NCBI GenBank assembly: GCA_023390335.1
Contig: JAEWCZ010000069.1
Location: forward strand, 89,971-153,970
Length of the DNA stretch: 64,000 nucleotides
Source of the DNA: Bacillota bacterium
GTDB taxonomy: Bacteria > Bacillota > Clostridia > Acetivibrionales > DSM-1351
Direction: 5' to 3'
The notes below the pieces were generated by a model that had not been told where the DNA came from, searched no databases, and saw only the letters and a list, made by a program, of their open reading frames with translations. Shown here piece after piece: positions 1 to 9,472 of this stretch (its first letter is position 1; each line of letters opens with the position of its first letter). A program made the translations under genes and the position numbers.

Positions 1-1177
1 GACCTTCTTCACCATCCTGGCATGAATTCCCGTTGTCATCAAGAAGGTCTATGTCATATCCGGGAGACGGTTTGCCCATTGAACCCGGTTTTGGTTCCAT
101 CCAAGGGAAAGTACCTACTGTTACAGTCAATTCTGTCTGTCCGAAGGCTTCCATTAGCTTTATGCCGGTAGCCTTGTAAAATTGGCTGTATACCTCCGGA
201 TTGAGAGGTTCTCCTGCTACAGTGCAATATTTCAGACTGCTTAAATCAAACTTAGAAAGATCTTCTTTTATAAAAAATCTGTAAATTGTAGGAGGAGCAC
301 AAAAAGAAGTTACATGATGCTTTGATATAACTTCAAGAAGTTCCTTTGGAACAAATTTATCAAAGTCATATACAAACACGGCACACCCTGATAACCATTG
401 CCCATAAATTTTGCCCCAAACAGCTTTAGCCCAGCCTGTATCAGCAACTGTCAGATGCAGACCGCCTTCAGAAACGTTCTGCCAGTACCTGGCTGTAAGG
501 ATATGTCCCAATGGATATTCATAATCATGTTGAACCATCTTTGGCATACCTGTAGTACCGGATGTAAAGTACAGCAAGGATATGTCTCTGTTATGAGAAT
601 CTAAATCTCCCTGAGGTCTCTGAAATTCACTGGAAGCTTCTTCAATGCCGGATGAAAAATCCAACCAGCCATCCTTGGTACCATTAATCAATGCCTTATA
701 TTTTACGGTTGGAGCTTTACTTTCAGAATCTTCTATATGCTTTACAACCTCTGGTTCGTTAACACAAACTATCATTTTGATATCAGCAGCATTAGCTCTG
801 TAAACTATATCCTTTGAAGTAAGAAGATGAGTTGCCGGAATTGTAACGGCACCTAGCTTATGCAGAGCCAAAATACAGAACCAGAACTCGTATCGTCTTT
901 TAAGTATGAGCATTACTGGGTCGCCCCTCTTAATACCCAATGACTTAAAAAAGTTGGCAGTCTTATCGCTATACTCTTTTAATTGACCGAAGGTGAATGT
1001 TTTTTCGGCTCCCGATTTATCACACCATACAATTGCTACCTTATTTGGCGTTGACTTTGCATATTCATCAACCACGTCATATGCAAAATTAAAGTTCTCA
1101 GGTATATTTATTTTAAAATTTTCGTAAAAATCCTCGTAAGATGTAAAGTCTACACGAGATAAGTATTTTTCTAACAT
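1..1177 (-). CDS. AMP-forming acyl-CoA synthetase, C-terminus outside window
   Basis: Adenylate-forming enzyme expected to activate a carboxylic acid with ATP and then load it onto CoA in the cytoplasm. Read on the minus strand from ATG at 1177, 392 codons lie in the window and the frame runs off base 1. The phosphate-binding loop YFTSGTTGMPK lies near 560-600 (about residues 195-205) and the A5-type stretch EAFGQTE near 150. The N-terminal FTFGQLKEYSDK and GDPVMLILKRRYEFW segments resemble medium-chain/acetyl-type (ACSM-like) synthetases more than long-chain FadD. The ATG is 19 bases after the stop of the XRE-cupin regulator on the same strand, so the two probably share a transcript. The substrate cannot be told from sequence. 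Family is clear; the C-terminal AMP-binding domain is not visible. Confidence 0.9.
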   Translation of the reverse strand, partial: MLEKYLSRVDFTSYEDFYENFKINIPENFNFAYDVVDEYAKSTPNKVAIVWCDKSGAEKTFTFGQLKEYSDKTANFFKSLGIKRGDPVMLILKRRYEFWFCILALHKLGAVTIPATHLLTSKDIVYRANAADIKMIVCVNEPEVVKHIEDSESKAPTVKYKALINGTKDGWLDFSSGIEEASSEFQRPQGDLDSHNRDISLLYFTSGTTGMPKMVQHDYEYPLGHILTARYWQNVSEGGLHLTVADTGWAKAVWGKIYGQWLSGCAVFVYDFDKFVPKELLEVISKHHVTSFCAPPTIYRFFIKEDLSKFDLSSLKYCTVAGEPLNPEVYSQFYKATGIKLMEAFGQTELTVTVGTFPWMEPKPGSMGKPSPGYDIDLLDDNGNSCQDGEEG

Positions 1178-1196
1178 TACTTTATCCCCCTGATAC

Positions 1197-1751
1197 TTAA
1201 AGAATAATTGCCAGAAATCTGGCTTTTTTACCATTCATAGCTTTCATTCCGTGGCTTGCTGAAGAATCAAAATATACGGAGTCACCTTCATTCATAACAA
1301 GCTCGCGTCCATTAATAATAATTTTCAAAGTACCTTCTATAATATAATTGAATTCCTGACCTTTATGAGAATTAAAGTGAACAGGAGAATCCGTAGCTTC
1401 CGGCTCTACAGTTACAATAAAAGGTTCAGCCCTTTTTCCTACAAAATTATAAGCAAGGCTGTGATACTTATAATGTTCTCGTCTCTCAACACTTACACCT
1501 TTTCCATCTCGAACAAGTTGATAAGTGTGAAGTTTAGGAGCATCTCCGGTAATTATTGCAGAGAGTTCCACATTAAATTTGTTTGCTATTTGGTAAAGAA
1601 AACTGACAGGAATATCCGTTTCTCCACTTTCGTATGTCTTGTAAGCTTCTTCGGAAATTTTAAGTTCTGTAGCAAGGGCTTCAACAGATATTTCTGAAAT
1701 TTCTCTTAATTCTTTTATTCTTGAAGCAATTAACCTGATTTGTTCAGACAT
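1197..1751 (-). CDS. XRE-family HTH regulator with C-terminal cupin sensor domain
   Basis: Cytoplasmic transcription factor, 184 residues. Residues about 7-62 form an XRE helix-turn-helix (IKELREISEISVEALATELKI). Residues about 105-180 form a small cupin barrel (HFNSHKGQEFNYIIEG, then GDSVYFDSSASHGMKA) likely to sense a small ligand. AAGGTGAT precedes the ATG. It sits directly upstream of, and co-oriented with, the acyl-CoA synthetase; in this family the cupin regulator commonly controls the adjacent metabolic gene, so the synthetase is the likely target (inference). The cupin metal-binding residues are only partly matched, so a metal-free ligand pocket is possible. Confidence 0.93.
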   Translation of the reverse strand: MSEQIRLIASRIKELREISEISVEALATELKISEEAYKTYESGETDIPVSFLYQIANKFNVELSAIITGDAPKLHTYQLVRDGKGVSVERREHYKYHSLAYNFVGKRAEPFIVTVEPEATDSPVHFNSHKGQEFNYIIEGTLKIIINGRELVMNEGDSVYFDSSASHGMKAMNGKKARFLAIIL

Positions 1752-2086
1752 ATAATCACCTTCCTGTGTTTTATGTAATTTAATAAAAAATTATTACAAT
1801 AAAATAATATCATAAATACATACATAGCTGTAAAAAAACTGGAAGATATGTACTAAATTAAATACAACAATCATTAAGCTATGTTAGCACATTTGATTTG
1901 GTAAATATATACCGTAAAGAACTTTTCAATAATAATTTTTTAACGTTTTCTGCTTTTTTAGCATACAAAATTCCATTAGAGTTGAAAATAGTAAAAGTAT
2001 CTTTAATAATATGGAATTTATTCAAATAATATGTTACTATGAATTTATGTGTAATTTTATTTTTAACTTACTGGGGGCGAAAAAAC
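1752..2086. other. Intergenic region between divergent regulator and chemotaxis genes
   Basis: Very AT-rich, with no plausible gene. It must hold the promoters of both divergent genes, but none is close to consensus; a weak candidate for the rightward gene is TTGAAA at 1982 with TAATAT at 2007 (19-base spacer). A perfect 9-base inverted repeat, AAATTCCAT at 1968-1976 and ATGGAATTT at 2011-2019, brackets that candidate and could be an operator or a weak structured leader. Confidence 0.4.
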
Positions 2087-3331
2087 ATGTCTATAGGCAA
2101 AAAGATACTGTGTATTGTAATCGGTTGCATAATTATTGTAGGCGGTGGGACAGCCTTATATAGTATTTGCGATTTTCCTGTTTATATAATTACGGCAATA
2201 TTCTGTATATTTGCTGTTGCTGTAGGATTTTGGCTTACTTTTTCTCTTACCATGCCTATCAAAGTGCTTTCACGTGTTGTTGAACGTACGGCGAATTTTG
2301 ATTTATCACATGATAAAACCTATAACCGGATCAAAGGCAGAAAGGACGAAATAGGATTTCTGGCAAGAAACCTTTCAACTATGAGAGGGTCATTAAGAGA
2401 AATACTGGGACTGATGACTAATGCATCTGAAAAAGTTATTGAAAATTCTCAGCAAGTAGAGAGAATGACCGAGAACTTAAAAGAAAAAGCAGATGATACT
2501 TTAACGACTACAGAACACATATCTGCGTCAATGCAGGAATCGGCTGCAACGTCTCATCAAATAAATTTCAGTACTCAGGAAATAAAGAAGAATATCAATC
2601 TTATTGCCCAGAATTCCGAAGAAGGGGCACAAACAGCAAATGAAGTGAGTATTAAGGCTAGCGAGATAAAAGAAAGTGCAATTTTATCTGCCAACAATGC
2701 AAATAATGTATATCTGGAAGTTAAGCATCAGCTTCAGGGGGCAATAGATAAAGCCGGTGAGGTTTCACACATTGACCAGCTTGCTCAGGCTATACTTCAA
2801 ATAACAGAACAAACAAACCTACTATCGCTTAATGCTGCCATAGAAGCAGCAAGAGCAGGCGAAGCAGGAAAAGGTTTTGCTGTAGTAGCCGATGAGATAA
2901 GAAAGCTTGCAGACCAGTCTTCAAAAACAGCAGCTGATATTAAGAATATAGTAAAGACGGTAAATGAATCTGTAGGTGCTTTGACTGAAAGTGCAGGAGT
3001 ACTTCTGGAATTCGTGGACAAAGAAGTATTAAACGACTATAAAAAACTAATCGATACAGGGGAGCAGTACTATAACGATTCAGCACAGTTCAGTAAGATA
3101 ATGAATGAATTTAATGATTCTGCAAAGGTTATGAACAATTCCATAGCAAACATTGTTACTGCATTGGAACAGGTTACTTCCAGTGTAAATGAAAGTGCAG
3201 AAGGAGTTGAAGTTATTACAGTTAAAACAGCTGAGGTTGTTGAACACTTTGTAAATGTAAAAGTATCTACACAGGATAATCTTGTAGCTTCCAAGAAGCT
3301 AAAGGATCAGGTATCAAAGTTTACATTATAA
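2087..3331 (+). CDS. Methyl-accepting chemotaxis protein with minimal sensor region
   Basis: Membrane chemoreceptor that signals to CheA/CheW. ATG at 2087 is chosen over an in-frame ATG at 2039 because GGGGGCG lies eight bases upstream of it; this gives 414 residues. Two hydrophobic helices (about 7-25 and 31-53) are separated by only a few residues, so there is almost no extracellular ligand-binding domain. A HAMP-like segment follows (MPIKVLSRVVERTANFDL), then a long coiled coil with the conserved hairpin tip of the signalling domain (EQTNLLSLNAAIEAARAGE, then GFAVVADEIRKLA). The lack of a sensor suggests it reads membrane state or a cytoplasmic partner. The gene is monocistronic, with a terminator just downstream. 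Confidence 0.93.
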   Translation: MSIGKKILCIVIGCIIIVGGGTALYSICDFPVYIITAIFCIFAVAVGFWLTFSLTMPIKVLSRVVERTANFDLSHDKTYNRIKGRKDEIGFLARNLSTMRGSLREILGLMTNASEKVIENSQQVERMTENLKEKADDTLTTTEHISASMQESAATSHQINFSTQEIKKNINLIAQNSEEGAQTANEVSIKASEIKESAILSANNANNVYLEVKHQLQGAIDKAGEVSHIDQLAQAILQITEQTNLLSLNAAIEAARAGEAGKGFAVVADEIRKLADQSSKTAADIKNIVKTVNESVGALTESAGVLLEFVDKEVLNDYKKLIDTGEQYYNDSAQFSKIMNEFNDSAKVMNNSIANIVTALEQVTSSVNESAEGVEVITVKTAEVVEHFVNVKVSTQDNLVASKKLKDQVSKFTL

Positions 3332-3355
3332 ATGAATAAATGAAATACAAAATTT

Positions 3356-3406
3356 AAAAGCCGCATCTGATGAAGGTTAACTATAATTCTGTCAGTGCGG
3401 CTTTTT
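3356..3406 (+). terminator. Intrinsic terminator after the chemotaxis gene
   Basis: AAAAGCCGCA pairs with TGCGGCTTTT around a loop of about 30 bases that contains further TCTGA/TCAG pairing. The right arm ends in a T run. Confidence 0.8.
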
Positions 3407-3459
3407 CAGGAAATATTTACCCTAAAAACCGCTTTTAAAATGGCCTTTAAAAAAACTAG

Positions 3460-3488
3460 CTGACTATTTTGTAAAATGATAGTATAAT
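3460..3488 (+). promoter_or_regulatory. Sigma-A-type promoter of the HD-GYP gene
   Basis: CTGACT at 3460, a 17-base spacer and a perfect TATAAT at 3483-3488, 62 bases ahead of the GTG start. Confidence 0.6.
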
Positions 3489-3550
3489 ATAAAGAGGTTT
3501 CCTTACTTAGAATTTTATACCCTATATAATAAATAAAAGTAGGTGCTAAT

Positions 3551-4600
3551 GTGGAAAGAGAATATGTAAAAGTAAGTAAAGACATTATGGATAGTATTTT
3601 AGCTGATGATGTTTATACTCGCGGAGGAAATATGATAATTCCATCTGATACATTGATATCAGATCATATTATCAAAAAGCTAAAAGCTTTTAGAGTTGAA
3701 AGAGTAACCATATATAGGTCTCATTCAGTTCTTGGCAACGAATACCTTTCAGATATGAGTCTTAGTGCCAGCCAGAAAAAATATATTGAGGATGTTAACG
3801 CTACAAAGGCGATATTGCGTGACTTGGCAATAGGTAAGGAACTAAATTTTGATAATGTAAAAACCATAACGGGAAATATTTATGAAAGATTGGGTGATGT
3901 AAGTTCAATAATTGAATGCATTAATTCAATTAAAGTAGCTGACCAATATACATATTCACATTCTGTAAATGTTGCAGTTTATGCAATGCTATTGGGTAAG
4001 TGGATGAACCTGAGCCAATTACAGATTAAGGATCTTGCCATGGCAGGTCTTCTGCATGATATAGGTAAATCCAAGATATCTACTGAAATTATAAATAAAA
4101 AGGGGCCGCTTAACGAAAGCGAGTTTGATATAGTAAAAAGGCATCCCATTTACGGGTATGAGATTATTAAAAATATTGCTGAAATTTCAATGGAAGTAAA
4201 AAGAGCAGTTATATTGCACCATGAAAAGGAAAACGGTACAGGATATCCATTTGGTATTCAGGGCAATAAGAAAAATCTTTATGCAAAGATAATTACTGCT
4301 GCAGATATTTTTGATGCAATAACGTCTGAAAGAGTTTACAAAGAAAAGCAGACTCCGTTCTCAGCATTCAAGGAGATGGAGAAAATAGGGTATGATATTG
4401 TTGACCCTAAGGTAATGGGTGTAATGTTTGACAACATGCCAAGGTATTATATCGGTTCAAAGGTAAAACTTGACAACGGCGAAATTGGAGAAGTAGTTTA
4501 CGTCCCAAGTTCTTGTGCCTATGCACCAGTTGTAAAAATAAATGAGGATTTTGTTGATTTTGCAAAAGAAAAAGAAGCACTTATAAGTGAACTGCTGTAG
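3551..4600 (+). CDS. HD-GYP domain c-di-GMP phosphodiesterase
   Basis: Predicted to hydrolyse cyclic di-GMP and so lower the signal that favours sessile life. 349 residues starting at GTG, with AGGTG six bases upstream. The N-terminal ~110 residues have no clear domain name. The HD-GYP domain spans about 130-300 with the metal-binding HD pair at His169-Asp170 (LLHDIGKSK), His223-His224-Glu (HHEKENGTGYP) and an AADIFDAITSERVY segment. All hallmark residues are present, so it should be active. There is no receiver or membrane segment; it is soluble. The last codons meet the LysR gene tail to tail with no base between the two stop codons. Confidence 0.93.
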   Translation: MEREYVKVSKDIMDSILADDVYTRGGNMIIPSDTLISDHIIKKLKAFRVERVTIYRSHSVLGNEYLSDMSLSASQKKYIEDVNATKAILRDLAIGKELNFDNVKTITGNIYERLGDVSSIIECINSIKVADQYTYSHSVNVAVYAMLLGKWMNLSQLQIKDLAMAGLLHDIGKSKISTEIINKKGPLNESEFDIVKRHPIYGYEIIKNIAEISMEVKRAVILHHEKENGTGYPFGIQGNKKNLYAKIITAADIFDAITSERVYKEKQTPFSAFKEMEKIGYDIVDPKVMGVMFDNMPRYYIGSKVKLDNGEIGEVVYVPSSCAYAPVVKINEDFVDFAKEKEALISELL

Positions 4601-4618
4601 TTATATCAGCTCACTTAT
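4583..4618. terminator. Hairpin spanning two abutting stop codons
   Basis: ATAAGTGA-A-CTG at 4583-4594 pairs with CAG-C-TCACTTAT at 4607-4618, with one mismatch. It lies across the convergent 3' ends of the HD-GYP and LysR genes. There is no strong T run, so function as a bidirectional terminator is only likely. Confidence 0.4.
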
Positions 4619-5479
4619 AAAAGTTTTAACTGCTTTAGATAACACCACGTTTTTCATGGTGACAACCCCTACACTTCTTGGAGGTAGGGGTTCTTTTGAT
4701 CTGATCTGGAATAATTCACCTGATTTTATTGCATCTATAGCACTTTCCTTTAGCACACAGGCAATTCCTGTGCCAATTTTAGCGAATTCAACCAGAAGGT
4801 CAAGACTTTCAAGTTCAATTTCGGGTGAACATGTAAGGCCTTTGCTTTGGAAGAAGCGATCTACAGATTTCCTGGTTGAACTGTCCGATTGCAGTAATAC
4901 AAGAGGATATCTGCTCAATTCCCGCAAGGATATCTCTCTTTCTTTTAATTCTTTAAACTTATCAGACGCTACGAAAATATCTTTAACAGAAATAAAAGGT
5001 TCAGCATTAAACATATCCTCGTTAACAGGAAGCGTTGAAATAGCAATATCTATAAGGCCTCCTTTTAATACGTCTAGTAGTTGGGGAGTAGTTCGGTTTA
5101 TAACTTTAACCATAATTTTGGGGTACATTTGACCGAATTTTTTAATGTAAGGCATTATGAAATATTTACAGATTGAATCGCTTACCCCTATGCGAATTTC
5201 GCCAGCAGTGAGGCCTTCAAATTCCTGAAGCTTTTCTTCGGCAGTTTTCAAAAAATTATAGGCCTGTGAAACATAACTGAAAAGAAGATCACCTTCATTT
5301 GTCAGCTGGATATTTCTCGACTTTCTATAGAATAAGGTTACACCTAGCTGCTTTTCAAGACTCTTTACAGACTGGCTTACAGCTGACTGTGTTATAAACA
5401 GTTTACGTGCTGCCTCTGAAAAGCTTTTATTTTCAGCACACTGATAAAATATTTTATACAACTCAAAGTTAATATCCAT
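4601..5479 (-). CDS. LysR-type transcriptional regulator
   Basis: 292-residue DNA-binding regulator. The winged helix-turn-helix is at residues 1-60 (SFSEAARKLFITQSAVSQSV) and the periplasmic-binding-protein-like effector domain at about 90-290 (GEIRIGVSDSICKYFIMPYI). It is transcribed divergently from purL with 117 bases between the start codons. LysR genes usually regulate themselves and a divergent neighbour, so purL is a candidate target, though a nucleotide biosynthesis gene would be an unusual one. The effector is unknown; the protein resembles the CysL/YwfK-like group of Clostridia. Confidence 0.93.
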   Translation of the reverse strand: MDINFELYKIFYQCAENKSFSEAARKLFITQSAVSQSVKSLEKQLGVTLFYRKSRNIQLTNEGDLLFSYVSQAYNFLKTAEEKLQEFEGLTAGEIRIGVSDSICKYFIMPYIKKFGQMYPKIMVKVINRTTPQLLDVLKGGLIDIAISTLPVNEDMFNAEPFISVKDIFVASDKFKELKEREISLRELSRYPLVLLQSDSSTRKSVDRFFQSKGLTCSPEIELESLDLLVEFAKIGTGIACVLKESAIDAIKSGELFQIRSKEPLPPRSVGVVTMKNVVLSKAVKTFISELI

Positions 5480-5502
5480 AAGTACTCCTAATATAACATA
5501 TT

Positions 5503-5529
5503 AAATATATTAATTTTACTAATATATTT
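5503..5529. promoter_or_regulatory. Perfect inverted repeat in the lysR-purL gap
   Basis: AAATATATTA (5503-5512) and TAATATATTT (5520-5529) form a perfect 10-base inverted repeat with a 7-base spacer. The position and the size of the dyad suit a LysR-type operator controlling both divergent genes. AT-only sequence makes chance occurrence more likely, so the role is inferred. Confidence 0.4.
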
Positions 5530-5596
5530 TATCATAATATAATTATAATTAGAAAGATTATTCAAACGAATTTATATATATTAGGGGGACTACCAA

Positions 5597-8500
5597 ATGC
5601 AGAGTACTGTAAAAAGATTATTTGTTGTGAAGAAAAATCCTTACGACGTTGAAGCACAGGGACTTTTGAAGGATTTGAGAGAAACGCTGGGAATAAAGGC
5701 ATTGGAATCGTTGAAGATAGTTAACAGATATGATGTAGAAGGTATAAGCGATTCTGAATATCAGTTGGCAAGAAATACTATCTTCTCCGAACCAACAGTT
5801 GATTTTGCATATGATGAGGAGTTTGAAATTCCTTCAAACTGCAGGGCTTTTGCTGTTGAATACCTCCCCGGACAATATGATCAAAGAGCCGATTCAGCTG
5901 CTCAATGTATACAGCTCTTAACACAAGGCGAAAGACCTGATATAAACACTGCCAGAGTAATTGTTTTAGAAGGCAACATAAATGAAGATGAATTTAATTC
6001 TATAAAAAAATACTATATAAACCCTGTTGAAAGCAGAGAAGCAAAGATGGCAAAGCCGGAAACACTTAAATCAGAAGTAGAACAGCCTGAAGACGTTGCT
6101 ACTCTTGACGGATTTACCTCCATGAATGAAAAGCAACTTTCCGAGCTTTTAAGAGAAATGGGTTTTGCCATGTCTTTTGACGATATAGTTTTCTGCCAGA
6201 GCTACTTTAAAAATACTGAGAAGCGTGACCCTTCAGTAACAGAAATGAGAATGATAGACACTTACTGGTCGGATCACTGTAGACATACAACCTTTCTCAC
6301 TTGTATTGACAATGTGAAATTCGAAAAAGGCAGGTTTACCGAAATAATTGAAGAAACCTACAAGGACTATATTGAAAAAAGAGAGGATATCTACAAGGAT
6401 CGTAACGACAAAGACGTATGCCTTATGGATGTAGCTCTTATGGCAATGAAAGCATTAAAAAAGCAAGGAAAATTAAACGATCTTGACCTATCAGATGAAA
6501 TAAATGCATGTAGTATAGTTGTTAATGCTGATGTAAACGGAAAAAATGAAGAGTGGCTTGTAATGTTCAAAAATGAAACACACAACCATCCTACAGAAAT
6601 TGAACCTTTTGGTGGAGCTGCAACATGTCTTGGAGGAGCTATCAGAGATCCATTGTCTGGAAGAGTTTATGTATACCAGGCCATGAGGGTAACAGGAAGC
6701 GGCGACCCAAGAACAAAGCTTGAAGATACTATATCAGGAAAGCTCCCACAGAAGAAAATCACTACTGGAGCCGCTTCTGGATACAGTTCTTACGGAAACC
6801 AGATTGGTCTTGCCACCGGGCAGGTAGCTGAAATATACGACGAAGGCTATGTTGCAAAAAGAATGGAAATCGGTGCTGTTATAGGTGCTGCTCCAAGGAA
6901 AAATGTTGTAAGGATGCAACCTGAGGCAGGAGACAAGATAATACTTCTTGGTGGCAGAACTGGTAGAGACGGCTGTGGCGGAGCAACCGGTTCATCCAAG
7001 GCACATACTGAAGAATCTCTCATGACCTGCGGAGCTGAGGTTCAGAAGGGTAATGCACCTACAGAGAGGAAAATACAGCGTTTATTCAGAAATCCTAACG
7101 TGAGCACATTGATAAAGAGATGCAATGACTTCGGTGCGGGAGGGGTTTCCGTTGCAATAGGAGAATTGGCAGATGGTCTTGAAATAAATCTTGATGCTGT
7201 ACCTAAGAAATATGAAGGTTTGGACGGAACAGAACTGGCAATTTCAGAGTCACAGGAGCGTATGGCAGTAGTTGTTGCGGCAGATGATGTTGAAAAATTC
7301 ATAGGCTTCTCAGAAGATGAAAATCTTGAAGCAGTGGTTGTTGCAGAAGTAAAGGCTGAACCTAGACTTAAAATGTCATGGAGAGGTAAGCAGATAGTTG
7401 ACTTGAGCCGTGAATTCCTCAATTCAAACGGTGCAAAGCAAAGGATAGACATAGAAATTTCAGCTCCAAATGAATTAACATATTTTGATGAATGTAATGA
7501 AATAGAGATAGACAATCTCAATGAATACTGGGTTAAAAACCTGCAAAATCTTAATAGATGCAGTCAAAAGGGTTTGGTTGAAAGATTTGACTCTACAATA
7601 GGTGCAAATACAGTACTTATGCCTTTTGGCGGAAAAACACAGCTAACTCCTGCTGAAGGTATGGCTGCAAAACTGCCTCTCATGGAAGGTGATACAACAA
7701 CCGGGACACTTATGTCCTTTGGCTACAATCCAGACATATCAAAATGGAGTCCTTTCCATGGAGCAGTGTATGCGGTTGTAGAATCCATCGCAAAAATAGT
7801 TGCTATGGGCGGTGACTACAGTACAGCAAGACTCACTCTACAGGAGTATTTTGAAAAGCCTGGAAAAGATGCAAAGCGTTGGGGAAAACCACTAAGTGCT
7901 TTACTTGGTGCGTACTACGCGCAGATGAAGCTTGGAACGGCAGCTATCGGCGGAAAGGACAGTATGTCTGGAAGCTTTATGGACATGGATGTTCCGCCGA
8001 CATTGGTTTCTTTTGCTGTAAATACAGTTAATGTTGAAAATGTAATTTCAAACGAATTCAAAGCAGCAGGAAGCAAAGTAGTACTACTCAAAGTAAAGCT
8101 TGACGATAATATGTTACCTGATTTCGATGAACTGGACAAAGTGTACAGTCGTGTAAACAAGCTTGCAAAAGAAAGATCAATTTTGTCTGCAAGTTCTGTA
8201 AGATCAGGTGGTATTGCTGAAATAATAAGTAAAATGGCGTTTGGTAATAGGATTGGATTTAAACTTGAAGGAATTACTGATGTTTCCCTGCTGTTTAAAC
8301 CCTTCTACGGTTCTATAATACTTGAGATACCTGAAAATATAAATATAGCAAAAGTCTTGGAAGGTCTTAGATACACTGCGTTGGGAAATACTACTGATAA
8401 TTCGGAACTTAACTTAAACGGCACTACAATTAAACTTGATGAACTTACTGACAAGTGGCAGGAACCTTTGGAAAAGGTGTTCCCAACAAGGGTAAATGAC

Positions 8501-9367
8501 GGTCAAAAAGCTCCAATTGAATATAATTTCCAAGCTAAAACAAAAGCAAAACCGGCTGCAAAGATAGCAAAACCAAGAGTATTTATCCCTGTATTTCCGG
8601 GAACCAACTGTGAATATGACACCAAAAAGGTATTCGAAAATGCCGGCGGTATTGTAGAAACAATGGTAATAAAAAACATGACTCATAATCACATTGAAGA
8701 GTCCATAGAGAGAATGAAAAACCTCATTGACAATTCACAGATAATTATGATACCAGGAGGATTTAGTGCAGGGGATGAACCTGAAGGCTCAGGCAAGTTT
8801 ATTGCTACAGCGTTTAGAAATCCTGTTGTAAGTGAAGCTGTCATGAGACTTCTAAAAAACAGAGATGGGTTAGTTTTGGGTATCTGTAACGGTTTCCAGG
8901 CACTTATAAAACTAGGACTTCTTCCTTTTGGTGAAATAAGAGAAATCGACGAAGCATGTCCTACATTGACCTTTAATACAATAGGCCGACATCAATCAAA
9001 TCTTGTTAAAACAAGAATAGCATCAAACCTTTCACCGTGGTTGAACAACGTAAAGGTTGGTGATATTCATACAGTAGCAATATCACATGGAGAAGGAAGA
9101 TTTACAGCAAACAGTGACGTTCTGGCTGCTTTAGAAGCAAACGGACAGATTGCAACTCAGTATGTTGATCTTGATGGAAAGCCAACATATGATATATCAT
9201 TTAATCCAAATGGCTCAATTAATGCCGTGGAGGGAATTACTAGTCCTGATGGAAGAGTATTTGGTAAGATGGGACATTCCGAAAGAATAGGTACAAACCT
9301 GTACAAAAATGTACCCGGTGAAAAGGATCAGAAATTATTCCTATCCGGAATTGAGTATTTTGGGTAA
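5597..9367 (+). CDS. purL: Phosphoribosylformylglycinamidine (FGAM) synthase, single-chain
   Basis: Fourth step of de novo purine synthesis: FGAR + ATP + glutamine to FGAM. 1,256 residues, the single-chain form with fused PurS-like, synthetase and glutaminase parts. Residues about 1-160 are the PurS-like region. The synthetase halves follow, with the conserved YWSDHCRHTT and FKNETHNHPTEIEPFGGAATC motifs. From about residue 988 a class I glutamine amidotransferase begins (PVFPGTNCEYDT), with nucleophile Cys1097 in GICNGFQ and a C-terminal HGEGRF. The start has GGGGG ten bases upstream. No other pur gene is adjacent, so it stands apart from a purine operon, and no purine riboswitch is seen ahead of it. 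Confidence 0.97.
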   Translation: MQSTVKRLFVVKKNPYDVEAQGLLKDLRETLGIKALESLKIVNRYDVEGISDSEYQLARNTIFSEPTVDFAYDEEFEIPSNCRAFAVEYLPGQYDQRADSAAQCIQLLTQGERPDINTARVIVLEGNINEDEFNSIKKYYINPVESREAKMAKPETLKSEVEQPEDVATLDGFTSMNEKQLSELLREMGFAMSFDDIVFCQSYFKNTEKRDPSVTEMRMIDTYWSDHCRHTTFLTCIDNVKFEKGRFTEIIEETYKDYIEKREDIYKDRNDKDVCLMDVALMAMKALKKQGKLNDLDLSDEINACSIVVNADVNGKNEEWLVMFKNETHNHPTEIEPFGGAATCLGGAIRDPLSGRVYVYQAMRVTGSGDPRTKLEDTISGKLPQKKITTGAASGYSSYGNQIGLATGQVAEIYDEGYVAKRMEIGAVIGAAPRKNVVRMQPEAGDKIILLGGRTGRDGCGGATGSSKAHTEESLMTCGAEVQKGNAPTERKIQRLFRNPNVSTLIKRCNDFGAGGVSVAIGELADGLEINLDAVPKKYEGLDGTELAISESQERMAVVVAADDVEKFIGFSEDENLEAVVVAEVKAEPRLKMSWRGKQIVDLSREFLNSNGAKQRIDIEISAPNELTYFDECNEIEIDNLNEYWVKNLQNLNRCSQKGLVERFDSTIGANTVLMPFGGKTQLTPAEGMAAKLPLMEGDTTTGTLMSFGYNPDISKWSPFHGAVYAVVESIAKIVAMGGDYSTARLTLQEYFEKPGKDAKRWGKPLSALLGAYYAQMKLGTAAIGGKDSMSGSFMDMDVPPTLVSFAVNTVNVENVISNEFKAAGSKVVLLKVKLDDNMLPDFDELDKVYSRVNKLAKERSILSASSVRSGGIAEIISKMAFGNRIGFKLEGITDVSLLFKPFYGSIILEIPENINIAKVLEGLRYTALGNTTDNSELNLNGTTIKLDELTDKWQEPLEKVFPTRVNDGQKAPIEYNFQAKTKAKPAAKIAKPRVFIPVFPGTNCEYDTKKVFENAGGIVETMVIKNMTHNHIEESIERMKNLIDNSQIIMIPGGFSAGDEPEGSGKFIATAFRNPVVSEAVMRLLKNRDGLVLGICNGFQALIKLGLLPFGEIREIDEACPTLTFNTIGRHQSNLVKTRIASNLSPWLNNVKVGDIHTVAISHGEGRFTANSDVLAALEANGQIATQYVDLDGKPTYDISFNPNGSINAVEGITSPDGRVFGKMGHSERIGTNLYKNVPGEKDQKLFLSGIEYFG

Positions 9368-9472
9368 TAATTGAATAAAGCATAGCAGGTACAAATAATG
9401 GTAAAACTGATGACAGTCCAAAGAAAACATGTTATCATGAAAAAAAGTTGTTATTTTCGGAGGTGGGCTATT

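Noticed and set aside
398..604. Small plus-strand open frame over the acyl-CoA synthetase gene
   Set aside because: It lies antisense to the conserved adenylation motifs and has no ribosome site.
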